A program made the position numbers and the translations under genes. A stretch of DNA of 64,000 nt from positions 744,001 to 808,000 of the forward strand of contig NZ_CP014989.1 in assembly GCF_001685415.1 (NCBI RefSeq), written 5' to 3'. Positions 32,787-40,195 of this stretch are shown one piece after another; position 1 is the stretch's first letter, and every line of letters begins with the position of its first letter. The notes below the pieces were generated by a model. The model searched no databases, was not told the origin of the DNA, and saw only the letters and a program-made list of their open reading frames with translations. Origin of the DNA: Serinicoccus hydrothermalis. Its GTDB lineage: Bacteria; Actinomycetota; Actinomycetes; Actinomycetales; Dermatophilaceae.

Positions 32787-33953
32787 TCAGGAGGCCAGCT
32801 CGGCGCAGACCTGCGCCAGATCGGACTTCCCCTCGAAGCCGATGCCGGGGAGCTCGGGCATCGTGACGAAGCCGTCCTCGACGGCCACGCCGTCGGGGAA
32901 GCCGCCGAAGGGCTGGAACAGGTCGGGGTAGGACTCGTTCCCCCCGAGCCCGAGCCCGGCCGCGATGTTGAGGGACATCTGGTGCCCGCCGTGCGGGATG
33001 AACCGCTCCGGCGCCCACCCCAGCGGCGCCAGGGCGTCGAGGGTGCGGAGGTACTCGACCAGCCCGTAGCTGAGGGCGCAGTCGAACTGCAGGTAGTCCT
33101 TCGCCGGGTCGAGACCGCCGTAGCGGGCGAGGTTGAGGGCGTCGAGGTGGGAGAAGAGGTTCTCGCCGGTGGCGAGCGGGACCGTGGTGCGCCGCTCGGC
33201 GACCTGGCGCAGCCCGTCGTAGTCCAGCGGGTCGGTCGGCTCCTCGTACCAGTGGAGGTCGTACTCCTCCAGGGCGTCGAGGTATGCCGTCGCCTCCTGC
33301 GCGTCGAACCGCCCGTTGGCGTCGACCATGAGCCGCTGCCCGGGCCCGAGCACGGACAGGGCCGCCTCGATCCGGCGCCGGTCCTCGACGAGCGGGGCGC
33401 CGCCGATCTTCATCTTCACCACGGTGTAGCCACGGTCGAGGTAGCTGCGCAGCTCCTCCTGCAGACCGGCGTCCCCCTTGCCGGGGTGGTAGTAGCCGCC
33501 CGCCGCGTAGACGAAGACCCGCCGGTCCGCCGTGCCGCTGCCGTGCCGTTCGGCGATGAGGTCGTAGAGCGGACGCTCTTCCAGCTTGGCGCGCAGGTCC
33601 CAGAGGGCCATGTCGAGCACACCGACGGCGACCGAGCGCTCCCCGTGCCCACCGGGCTTCTCGTTGGTCATCATGACGTCCCAGGCACGGTGCGGGTCGA
33701 TCTGGCCGGTGACGTCGAGCAGGGCCTCGGGGTCGGCCCCGGTGAGGCGTGGCACGAAGCGCTCCCGCATGAGCGACCCCTGGCCGTAGCGCCCGTTGCT
33801 GTTGAAGCCGAAGCCCACCAACGGTCGCCCGTCGCGCACCTCGTCGGTGACCACCGCGGCCAGGCTCAGGGTCATCTGGGAGAAGTCGACGACCGCGTTG
33901 CGGATCGGGCTGCTGATGGGGAAGGTGTGCTCGCGCACCTCGAGGATCCTCAC
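32787..33953 (-). CDS. tarD: D-tartrate dehydratase (enolase superfamily)
   Basis: A 388-residue enolase-superfamily enzyme that closely follows the Bradyrhizobium TarD pattern. Matching stretches are PISSPIRNAVVDFSQM, FGFNSNGRYGQG, MTNEKPGGHGERSVAVG, FVYAAGGYYHPGKG, VVKMKIGGAP (catalytic Lys near 181), FIPHGGHQMSLNIAAG (catalytic His near 322) and LPGIGFEGKSDL. TarD dehydrates D-tartrate to enol-oxaloacetate in the cytosol. GTG 33953 overlaps the stop of the upstream dehydrogenase gene by four bases. Together with a tripartite transporter and two tartrate-dehydrogenase-like enzymes it forms a tartrate-use module. Confidence 0.88.
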   Translation of the reverse strand: MRILEVREHTFPISSPIRNAVVDFSQMTLSLAAVVTDEVRDGRPLVGFGFNSNGRYGQGSLMRERFVPRLTGADPEALLDVTGQIDPHRAWDVMMTNEKPGGHGERSVAVGVLDMALWDLRAKLEERPLYDLIAERHGSGTADRRVFVYAAGGYYHPGKGDAGLQEELRSYLDRGYTVVKMKIGGAPLVEDRRRIEAALSVLGPGQRLMVDANGRFDAQEATAYLDALEEYDLHWYEEPTDPLDYDGLRQVAERRTTVPLATGENLFSHLDALNLARYGGLDPAKDYLQFDCALSYGLVEYLRTLDALAPLGWAPERFIPHGGHQMSLNIAAGLGLGGNESYPDLFQPFGGFPDGVAVEDGFVTMPELPGIGFEGKSDLAQVCAELAS

Positions 33954-35041
33954 GCGTCGGCCTCCTGGTCGCGGACGTGCTGGCGGACGGCCTCGGCGAC
34001 CTCGGTGGTCGTCGCGCTCCCGCCCAGGTCGGGGGTGCGTATGCCGGCGGCCAGGCTGGCCTCGACCGCCGCGACGAGCTCGCCCGCGGCCCGCGGGTGG
34101 CCCAGGTGGTCGAGCATCATCGACGCGGCCCAGATCTGGCCGAGCGGGTTGGCGATGCCCTGGCCGGCGATGTCGGGCGCCGATCCGTGCACCGGCTCGA
34201 ACATCGAGGGGTGCTCGCCCTCGGGGTTGAGGTTGGCGGACGGGGCGATGCCGATGCTGCCGATGATCGCCGCACCGAGGTCGGTGAGGATGTCGCCGAA
34301 GAGGTTGGAGGCGACGACGACGTCGAAGCGGCCGGGGTCGAGCACGAAGAGCGCCGACAGCGCGTCGATGTGGTAGTCCCGCACCTCCACGCCCGGGAAG
34401 TCCTGGGCGGTCTGGTGCACGACCTCGTCCCAGAACGGCATGGTGTGCACGATCCCGTTGGACTTCGTGGCCGAGGCCAGGGAGCCGGACCGGTCCGCGG
34501 CGAGCTGCAGGGCATACCGGGCGGCCCGCTCGACCCCGCGACGGGTGAAGACGGACTCCTGGACCGCGAACTCGTCGGGGGTGCCGCGGTACATCCGCCC
34601 GCCGACCTCGGAGTACTCGCCCTCGTTGTTCTCCCGGACCACGAGGAAGTCGATGTCCGTGCCGTCCCGCAGCCGAAGCGGGCACTCGATCCCGGGCATG
34701 AGCCGGACCGGGCGCAGGTTGATGTACTGCTTGAACGCGCGGCGGATGGGGATGAGCAGCCCCCAGAGCGAGACGTGGTCCGGCACGCCGGGGAAGCCCA
34801 CCGCGCCGAGGAGGATCTGGTCGGCCTCGGCGAGCTGGTCCAGCCCGTCCTCGGGCATCATCCGGCCGGTCCTGGTGTAGTGCTCGCAGCTCCAGTCGTG
34901 GTGCTGCCAGGCGAACTCCAGGCCGTGCTTCTCCCCCACCGTCTCGAGGATCCCGAGGGTGGGTTCCATCACCTCGGTGCCGATCCCGTCACCGGGGATG
35001 ACGGCGACCTTGACCTGCTGCGTGGACTGTGCGGATGACAC
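33950..35041 (-). CDS. ttuC: Tartrate/D-malate dehydrogenase (decarboxylating), first copy
   Basis: A 363-residue member of the isocitrate/isopropylmalate dehydrogenase family. Its opening VAVIPGDGIGTEVMEPT, substrate loop SLWGLLIPIRRAF, VVRENNEGEYS near 133-143, DALSALFVLDPGRFDVVVAS and FEPVHGSAPDIAGQGIANP agree with the TtuC/DmlA group. These enzymes oxidise and decarboxylate tartrate or D-malate using NAD and a divalent metal. GTG 35041 starts immediately after the tctB stop and is preceded by GGAGG. It overlaps tarD downstream. The choice between tartrate, D-malate and 3-isopropylmalate cannot be made from sequence; context favours tartrate. Confidence 0.85.
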   Translation of the reverse strand: MSSAQSTQQVKVAVIPGDGIGTEVMEPTLGILETVGEKHGLEFAWQHHDWSCEHYTRTGRMMPEDGLDQLAEADQILLGAVGFPGVPDHVSLWGLLIPIRRAFKQYINLRPVRLMPGIECPLRLRDGTDIDFLVVRENNEGEYSEVGGRMYRGTPDEFAVQESVFTRRGVERAARYALQLAADRSGSLASATKSNGIVHTMPFWDEVVHQTAQDFPGVEVRDYHIDALSALFVLDPGRFDVVVASNLFGDILTDLGAAIIGSIGIAPSANLNPEGEHPSMFEPVHGSAPDIAGQGIANPLGQIWAASMMLDHLGHPRAAGELVAAVEASLAAGIRTPDLGGSATTTEVAEAVRQHVRDQEADA

Positions 35042-35482
35042 CTACATACCTCCAAGTTGGGGAAGACGGACGTAGAGGACCTGGGTGAAGGCAAGATAGA
35101 CCAGCAGCACGACCGCTGCGTTCACGGCCGTGTCCAGCAGGACCTGCCGGACGGTGGGACGCCCGGTCCTCATGCTGAGGGAGACGACCGTGCCGCCCAC
35201 GATGCCCGCCAGGACGAAGCCGAGCCAGGGCAGCGCGACGACCCAGGCCGCCAGCAGCAGGACCGCCCGCCCGAGGTCGGCCCAGGTCAGAGCCTCCTCC
35301 TCGTGCTCCTCCGGGTCCTGTCTCGTGCGCCACCCGCTCACGAGGAGCCACACGCTGAGCACCGCGAGCACCACCATGACGGCGTCCGGCAGCAGGTTGG
35401 TGTGCGGGAAGCGGTATGCCCGTTGCACCCAGAAGGAGGCCACCAGGGCCAGCAGCAGCACGCCGGTGATGAGGTTCTTCAC
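35042..35482 (-). CDS. tctB: Tripartite tricarboxylate transporter small membrane subunit
   Basis: A 146-residue protein with four hydrophobic segments (residues 4-19, 32-50, 70-95 and 112-135) and a charged loop EEHEEEALTWADLGRA between the second and third. This fits TctB, the poorly conserved small subunit that pairs with TctA. It overlaps the tctA stop by four bases and directly abuts the dehydrogenase gene. Identification rests mainly on size, topology and position. Confidence 0.85.
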   Translation of the reverse strand: MKNLITGVLLLALVASFWVQRAYRFPHTNLLPDAVMVVLAVLSVWLLVSGWRTRQDPEEHEEEALTWADLGRAVLLLAAWVVALPWLGFVLAGIVGGTVVSLSMRTGRPTVRQVLLDTAVNAAVVLLVYLAFTQVLYVRLPQLGGM

Positions 35483-37014
35483 GAGCGGTCCCCCTCGGAC
35501 TGCTTGACCATGTCCTCGGTGGCCGCACCCTTGCGGTTCTGCCAGAGGGGCCAGAGGAACCCGACCAGGGTCATGAGGATGAGCACGATGCTGAGCGGTC
35601 GGGTGAAGAACGTCAGCCAGGGCATCGCCTGGTCCGTGGAGGTGAGCAGACCCTGCACGAGCCCGCGCTCGGCGATCGGTCCCAGCACCAGGCCGAGCAC
35701 GATCGGCGCCGCCCCGATGCCGGCCCGGCCGAGGAAGTAGGCCAGCACGCCGAGGACGAGCATGATGACGACGTCGACGACCGAGCTGCGGATGGCGTAG
35801 GCACCGACGATGGACATCACCGTGATCGCCGGCGCGAGGTAGCGAGCCGGGAGCCGCACCACCCCACGTTGCAGGGCACGGCCCCCGATGAGTCCCACCG
35901 GGGCCATCATGAGTGCGGAGAGCGCGAGGGCGAAGGCGAAGGTGTAGACCAGGTCACCGGACTGGGTGAACAGGTCGGCACCCGGCCGCAGACCCTGGAG
36001 CAGCAGCACGCCCAGCACGATCGCGTCCGGCGGGGTCCCGGGGACCCCGAGCGTGAGCGTCGGGATGAAACCGCCACCGACGGTGCCGTTGTTGGCGGAC
36101 TCCGCCGCCACCACCCCTTCGGCGCTCCCGCGACCGTACTCGTGCCGGGCCTTCGACGTGCGCTTCGCCTCGTTGTAGGCCACGAGGTTGGCGACGCTGC
36201 CGCCCGCCCCCGGAAGGATGCCGATGAGCGATCCGATGACCGAGGAGCGCAGCACGTTGACGGGACGCCGGACGAGGTCGAAGGCCATGCGCAGCGGCGA
36301 GCGAGACTCCTGGGTGCTGCCCTGCTGGACGTCGTACTCCCGCGTACGTCGCGCGACGAGCTTGATGACCTCCGGGATGGTGAACAGGCCGATGAGAGCC
36401 GGCACGAGCGGCACCCCGCCCTGCAGGCTCGGCTCGCCGAAGGTGAAGCGGACGTCCCCGCCGACCGGCGAGATGCCCACCGTGCCGAGAAGGACCCCGA
36501 GAGCGCCACCGATGAGTCCCTTGACGACCGAGCCGGTGCTCATGCCGACGATGATCGTGAGCCCGAAGATCGCCACCCAGAAGTACTCCTGCGGCCCGAA
36601 GCGCAGCGAGAAGTCCGCCAGCGGAGGGGCGAGGAAGATGAGGAAGACCACCCCCACCAGTCCGCCGACGACGGACCCGACGGTGGCGGCGACGATGGCC
36701 TCCTCGCTCCGCCCCTGCTTCGTCATCCGGTAGCCCTCGAAGGCCGTCGCGATGGAGCTGGGCGTGCCAGGGGCGTTGACGAGGATCGCGGTGAACGACC
36801 CACCGTAGATCGCTCCCATGTAGAAGGCACCGAGCAGCACCAGACCGGGACCGGGGTCCATGGCGAAGGTGAAGGGCACGAGCAGGGCCAGCCCCATGGT
36901 GGCGCTCAGCCCGGGCATGGCGCCGATGGCCATGCCGGCCACCGTGCCGACCAGGACGAGCAGCAGGGTCAGCGGGCTGACCAGTGCGACGAGGCCGGCG
37001 AGGGCATCACTCAT
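35479..37014 (-). CDS. tctA: Tripartite tricarboxylate transporter large permease
   Basis: A 511-residue permease with about twelve hydrophobic segments. Hallmarks of TctA are GAMPGLSATMGLALLVPFTF near 32-51, GAFYMGAIYGGSFTAILVN and PGTPSSIATAFEGY near 80-100, and GILPGAGGSVANLVAYNEAK near 265-284. Together with TctB and the TctC binding protein it imports di- or tricarboxylates using the ion gradient. It overlaps tctC by eight bases and tctB by four. Tartrate is the likely cargo given the neighbouring enzymes. Confidence 0.9.
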   Translation of the reverse strand: MSDALAGLVALVSPLTLLLVLVGTVAGMAIGAMPGLSATMGLALLVPFTFAMDPGPGLVLLGAFYMGAIYGGSFTAILVNAPGTPSSIATAFEGYRMTKQGRSEEAIVAATVGSVVGGLVGVVFLIFLAPPLADFSLRFGPQEYFWVAIFGLTIIVGMSTGSVVKGLIGGALGVLLGTVGISPVGGDVRFTFGEPSLQGGVPLVPALIGLFTIPEVIKLVARRTREYDVQQGSTQESRSPLRMAFDLVRRPVNVLRSSVIGSLIGILPGAGGSVANLVAYNEAKRTSKARHEYGRGSAEGVVAAESANNGTVGGGFIPTLTLGVPGTPPDAIVLGVLLLQGLRPGADLFTQSGDLVYTFAFALALSALMMAPVGLIGGRALQRGVVRLPARYLAPAITVMSIVGAYAIRSSVVDVVIMLVLGVLAYFLGRAGIGAAPIVLGLVLGPIAERGLVQGLLTSTDQAMPWLTFFTRPLSIVLILMTLVGFLWPLWQNRKGAATEDMVKQSEGDRS

Positions 37015-37981
37015 CGAGCATCCCCAGCGAGCCGAGCAGCTCCTCGTACTCCGCCGTGCGGCTCTCGATCAGCTCGACGGACTCCTGCGGCCCGTAGTTC
37101 TCGAGGACGAACGCCTGCTCGCGGAAGTCCTCGACGAGGTCAGGGTCCTCGTTGACGGAGGCGAAGGTCTCCGCGAGGGAGTCGACGATCTCCTGCGGGG
37201 TGTCCTCCTGGACGCAGACGCCGCGGTAGGCGCCGTCGGCCATGTCGATCCCCTGCTCCGTGAAGGTGGGGACGTCCAGGCCGTCCATGCGCTCCTCGGA
37301 CGCGACGGCCAGGGCCTTCACCTGGTCGCCCAGCTGGTCGATCTGCGGCGTGTAGCTCATGAGCGCGTCGACGTGACCACCCAGGAGCGCGGGCACCGCG
37401 GCCCCGGTCCCGTCGAAGGGGGTGTAGGAGACCTCGATGCCGGCCGCGTCGGCGAACTGCAGCGTGCCGATGTGGTTGGCGCTGAAGTCTCCGCTGCCAC
37501 CGACGGACAGGCCGCCCGGGTCCTCCTTGGCCGCCGCCACGAAGTCGTCGACGGTCTCCATCTCGCTGTCGGCCGAGACGAGCAGGGCGTTCGGCGTGCT
37601 CTGGAAGAAGTAGACCGGCTTGATCTGCTCGGTCTCGTAGCCGGCGTCGTCGCGCAGCATGGGCTGCAGGATGATGTGGGGGATGTTGCAGCCCATCACC
37701 GTATAGCCGTCGGGGCGGGACCGGGTGAGCTCGGACCAGCCGAGCGCGCCACCGGCCCCGGGCTGGTAGGAGATCGAGACGCTCTGGCCCAGCGCCTCCT
37801 CCAACGGCTCCTGCTGGAGACGCGCGGTGATGTCGGACTCGCCACCAGGGTCGAAGGGCAGCACGTAGTCGATGCGCTTGGTGGGGTAGTCGGCAGCGGG
37901 ATCTCCCCCACCTCCGCAGGCCGACAGGGTGAGGGCAAGGGCGGGCAGCACGGCCAGGGCCGTCGTGCGGGTGCGAATCAT
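37007..37981 (-). CDS. tctC: Tripartite tricarboxylate transporter substrate-binding lipoprotein
   Basis: A 324-residue binding protein. The signal ends in the lipobox LSAC (Cys near 21), so it should be anchored to the outer face of the membrane. The mature part shows the TctC/Bug family signatures RIDYVLPFDPGGESDITARL, YQPGAGGALGWSEL and GGSGDFSANHIGTLQFADAA. ATG 37981 follows GGAGGAGAG. It delivers the substrate to TctAB. It starts 29 bp after the second dehydrogenase gene, so the operon likely runs from that gene through tctCAB to tarD. Confidence 0.9.
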   Translation of the reverse strand: MIRTRTTALAVLPALALTLSACGGGGDPAADYPTKRIDYVLPFDPGGESDITARLQQEPLEEALGQSVSISYQPGAGGALGWSELTRSRPDGYTVMGCNIPHIILQPMLRDDAGYETEQIKPVYFFQSTPNALLVSADSEMETVDDFVAAAKEDPGGLSVGGSGDFSANHIGTLQFADAAGIEVSYTPFDGTGAAVPALLGGHVDALMSYTPQIDQLGDQVKALAVASEERMDGLDVPTFTEQGIDMADGAYRGVCVQEDTPQEIVDSLAETFASVNEDPDLVEDFREQAFVLENYGPQESVELIESRTAEYEELLGSLGMLDE

Positions 37982-38010
37982 CGTTGACTCTCCTCCATGG
38001 GTGGGTGGGA

Positions 38011-39078
38011 CTACAGGGCTGCGGTCACGGCCTCCACGACGTCACGCGTGGTGGCACCGCCACCGATGTCACGGGTGCGGACGTCGGCGGCGAGGGCCTT
38101 GTCGACGGCCTCGCGCAGTCGACCCGCCTCGTCGGGATGTCCGAGGTGGTCGAGCATGAGGGCCGCGGACAGGAAGGTGCCGACGGGGTTGGCGACGCCC
38201 TGGCCCGCGATGTCCGGTGCGGATCCGTGGACCGGCTCGAACATGGAGGGGGAACGGCGCTCGGGGTTGAGGTTGGCACTGCTGGCGAGCCCCAGGCTTC
38301 CTGCCATCGCACTGCCGAGGTCGGAGAGGATGTCGGCGTGCAGGTTGCTCGCGACGACGACCGACAAGTCCTCCGGACGCAGCACGAACTTGGCGGCCAT
38401 CGCGTCCACGAGCACCTTCTCGGTCTCGACGTCGGGGTAGTCGGCGGCGACCCGGGCGAAGACGTCGTCCCAGAGCACCATGCCGTACTGCTGGGCGTTG
38501 CTCTTGGTCACGCAGGAGACCTTCCGCCGGTCGCGGGTACGCGCCAGGTCGAAGGCGAACCGCATGATGCGTTCGCAGCCCGCCTCGGTGAAGACGGCAC
38601 TCTGCACCGCCACCTCGCCGGCACCCTCGCGACCGGCGAAGTTCCGCCCGCCGAACCCGGAGTACTCCCCCTCGCTGTTCTCCCGCACCACGACCCAGTC
38701 CAGCTCGCGCTCGTGGGCGTCGACGATCGGGGAGGGGACTCCGGGGTGGAAGGTGACCGGACGGACGTTGGCCCACTGGTCCAGGCCCTGGCAGACCGCC
38801 AACCGCAGACCCCAGAGGGTGATGTGGTCCGGGACGGTCGGCCACCCGACCGCGCCGAAGAGGATCGCATCCATGGTGCGGAGCTCGTCGAGGCCCTCCT
38901 CGGGCATCATCCGGCCGTGCTGCTCGTAGTAGGCCGTCCCCCAGTCGAAGTCGTGCCACTCCAGCTCGAAGGTCGGGTGGCGCTCCTGCAGCGCGGAGAG
39001 GACCTGCTTGGTCGCCTCGACGACCTCGGTGCCGACCCCGTCCGCCGGGATCGCTGCGATCTTGTGGAGCTTCGTCAT
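38011..39078 (-). CDS. Tartrate/D-malate dehydrogenase (decarboxylating), second copy
   Basis: A 355-residue paralogue of the enzyme at 33950-35041. It shares IPADGVGTEVVEATKQVL, LWGLRLAVCQGLDQWANVRP, VVRENSEGEYSGFGG and FEPVHGSAPDIAGQGVANP. Substrate-loop residues differ between the copies (SLWGLLIPIRR against TLWGLRLAVCQ), so they may prefer different isomers. ATG 39078 opens MTKLHKIAAIP. It is the first gene after the LysR gene and probably the first of the tartrate transcript. Family membership is firm; substrate is inferred. Confidence 0.83.
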   Translation of the reverse strand: MTKLHKIAAIPADGVGTEVVEATKQVLSALQERHPTFELEWHDFDWGTAYYEQHGRMMPEEGLDELRTMDAILFGAVGWPTVPDHITLWGLRLAVCQGLDQWANVRPVTFHPGVPSPIVDAHERELDWVVVRENSEGEYSGFGGRNFAGREGAGEVAVQSAVFTEAGCERIMRFAFDLARTRDRRKVSCVTKSNAQQYGMVLWDDVFARVAADYPDVETEKVLVDAMAAKFVLRPEDLSVVVASNLHADILSDLGSAMAGSLGLASSANLNPERRSPSMFEPVHGSAPDIAGQGVANPVGTFLSAALMLDHLGHPDEAGRLREAVDKALAADVRTRDIGGGATTRDVVEAVTAAL

Positions 39079-39123
39079 GTCCAGCGACGCTAGGTTCGCC
39101 GGGTACCGGCCGTCCAAGACCAG

Positions 39124-39133
39124 TTATCGATAA
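39124..39133. promoter_or_regulatory. TTATCGATAA palindrome in the promoter gap of the tartrate operon
   Basis: A 10-bp palindrome in an AT-richer patch, 46 bp before the dehydrogenase start. It overlaps the LysR stop codon. It could be a LysR recognition half or chance; the gap is only 45 bp, so control elements are likely packed here. Confidence 0.3.
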
Positions 39134-40038
39134 GACCCATCCATGACGCTTATATCTCCTGGCCACGGCCCCTTCTCCACCAGGGTCAGGAGTGCCTGGG
39201 CCGCCGGGGTCAGCCGCGTCGGCCGATGGATGACGTCCACCTGCAGCTGCATCGGGTCGGCGAGGCGACAGACCCGCGCCCCGGCCTCGCGCGCCAGGGA
39301 CTCCCAGGCGGAGGAGAGCACCGCGACCCCCACCCCGGCGAGGACCAGCGGCAGGATCGCCGAGCGGTGGGCGGTCTCGACCACGACCGTCATGGTGCTC
39401 CCGCCCATGAGCCGGTCGGCCATCTGTCGCATCACGCTCCCGGGAGGGGACACCACGATCCGCTGCCCGTCGAGGTCCCGGGCCGTCAGCGGCCGGTCCC
39501 CCGGCAGCGGGGAGTCCTCGGGCACCACGAGCACCATCTCCTGGTGCCCCAGGGTGTGCACCTCGATCCCGGCGGGGTACGGGGTCGCCAGGGCGCCGAC
39601 CAGACCCATCTCGCACGTCCCGGTCCGCACCAGCTCGATCGCCTCGTCCCGGACGAACGACGCATGCGCGTTGACGATCAGCCTCGGGTGGACCGCGACC
39701 AGCCGGCGCATGACGGAGGCGAAGGGCTCCACCCCCTGGGAGGGCATGAGTGCCAGGTCGATCTGCCCCGTGAGCTCCTCCCCCACGGCACGCGTGGCCG
39801 CCCGTGCGGCATCGAGCTCCCTCAGCACCTGGCGGGCATGGGGCACCAGTGCGCGCCCGGCGTCGGTCAGCCTCACCCCGCTCGGGACGCGGTGCAGCAG
39901 CGGCACGCCGAGATCACGCTCGAGCGCGGCGACCGACTGCGACAGGGCCGGTTGGCTGACGTGCAGCTGGCTCGCGGCCCGTCCGAAACCGCCGTGCGTG
40001 ACGACCCCGAGGAAGTAGGTCAGCTGTCGTACGTCCAT
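39124..40038 (-). CDS. LysR family regulator of the tartrate operon
   Basis: A 304-residue LysR regulator. The N-terminal winged helix (MDVRQLTYFLGVVTHGGFGR, then ASQLHVSQPALSQSVAALER) spans residues 1-60. A periplasmic-binding-like effector domain follows from about residue 90. ATG 40038 follows GGAGGGG. It is in the same orientation as the tartrate genes and 45 bp upstream of them, so it may autoregulate and activate them with a dicarboxylate as inducer. The effector is inferred. Confidence 0.85.
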   Translation of the reverse strand: MDVRQLTYFLGVVTHGGFGRAASQLHVSQPALSQSVAALERDLGVPLLHRVPSGVRLTDAGRALVPHARQVLRELDAARAATRAVGEELTGQIDLALMPSQGVEPFASVMRRLVAVHPRLIVNAHASFVRDEAIELVRTGTCEMGLVGALATPYPAGIEVHTLGHQEMVLVVPEDSPLPGDRPLTARDLDGQRIVVSPPGSVMRQMADRLMGGSTMTVVVETAHRSAILPLVLAGVGVAVLSSAWESLAREAGARVCRLADPMQLQVDVIHRPTRLTPAAQALLTLVEKGPWPGDISVMDGSYR

Positions 40039-40146
40039 CACCCCTCCTTCCACGGCGCGACGTCGCTTCCACACTCTCCGGTAAAGACACCGTCAAGGTC
40101 TGTCCAAGATCTTCCCAAGTTCCTGGTGGACCCCTGAACGCGGGGC

Positions 40147-40152
40147 TAGCGT
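40147..40152 (+). promoter_or_regulatory. Possible -10 element of the LVIVD-DUF305 gene
   Basis: TAGCGT fits the actinobacterial TAnnnT -10 pattern and lies 43 bp before the start codon. The upstream 60 bp are AT-richer than the surroundings. No certain -35 was identified. Confidence 0.35.
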
Positions 40153-40195
40153 CGGGAGCACTTCCCTGTGACCGAACGAACGAAGGTGTTCCCCT

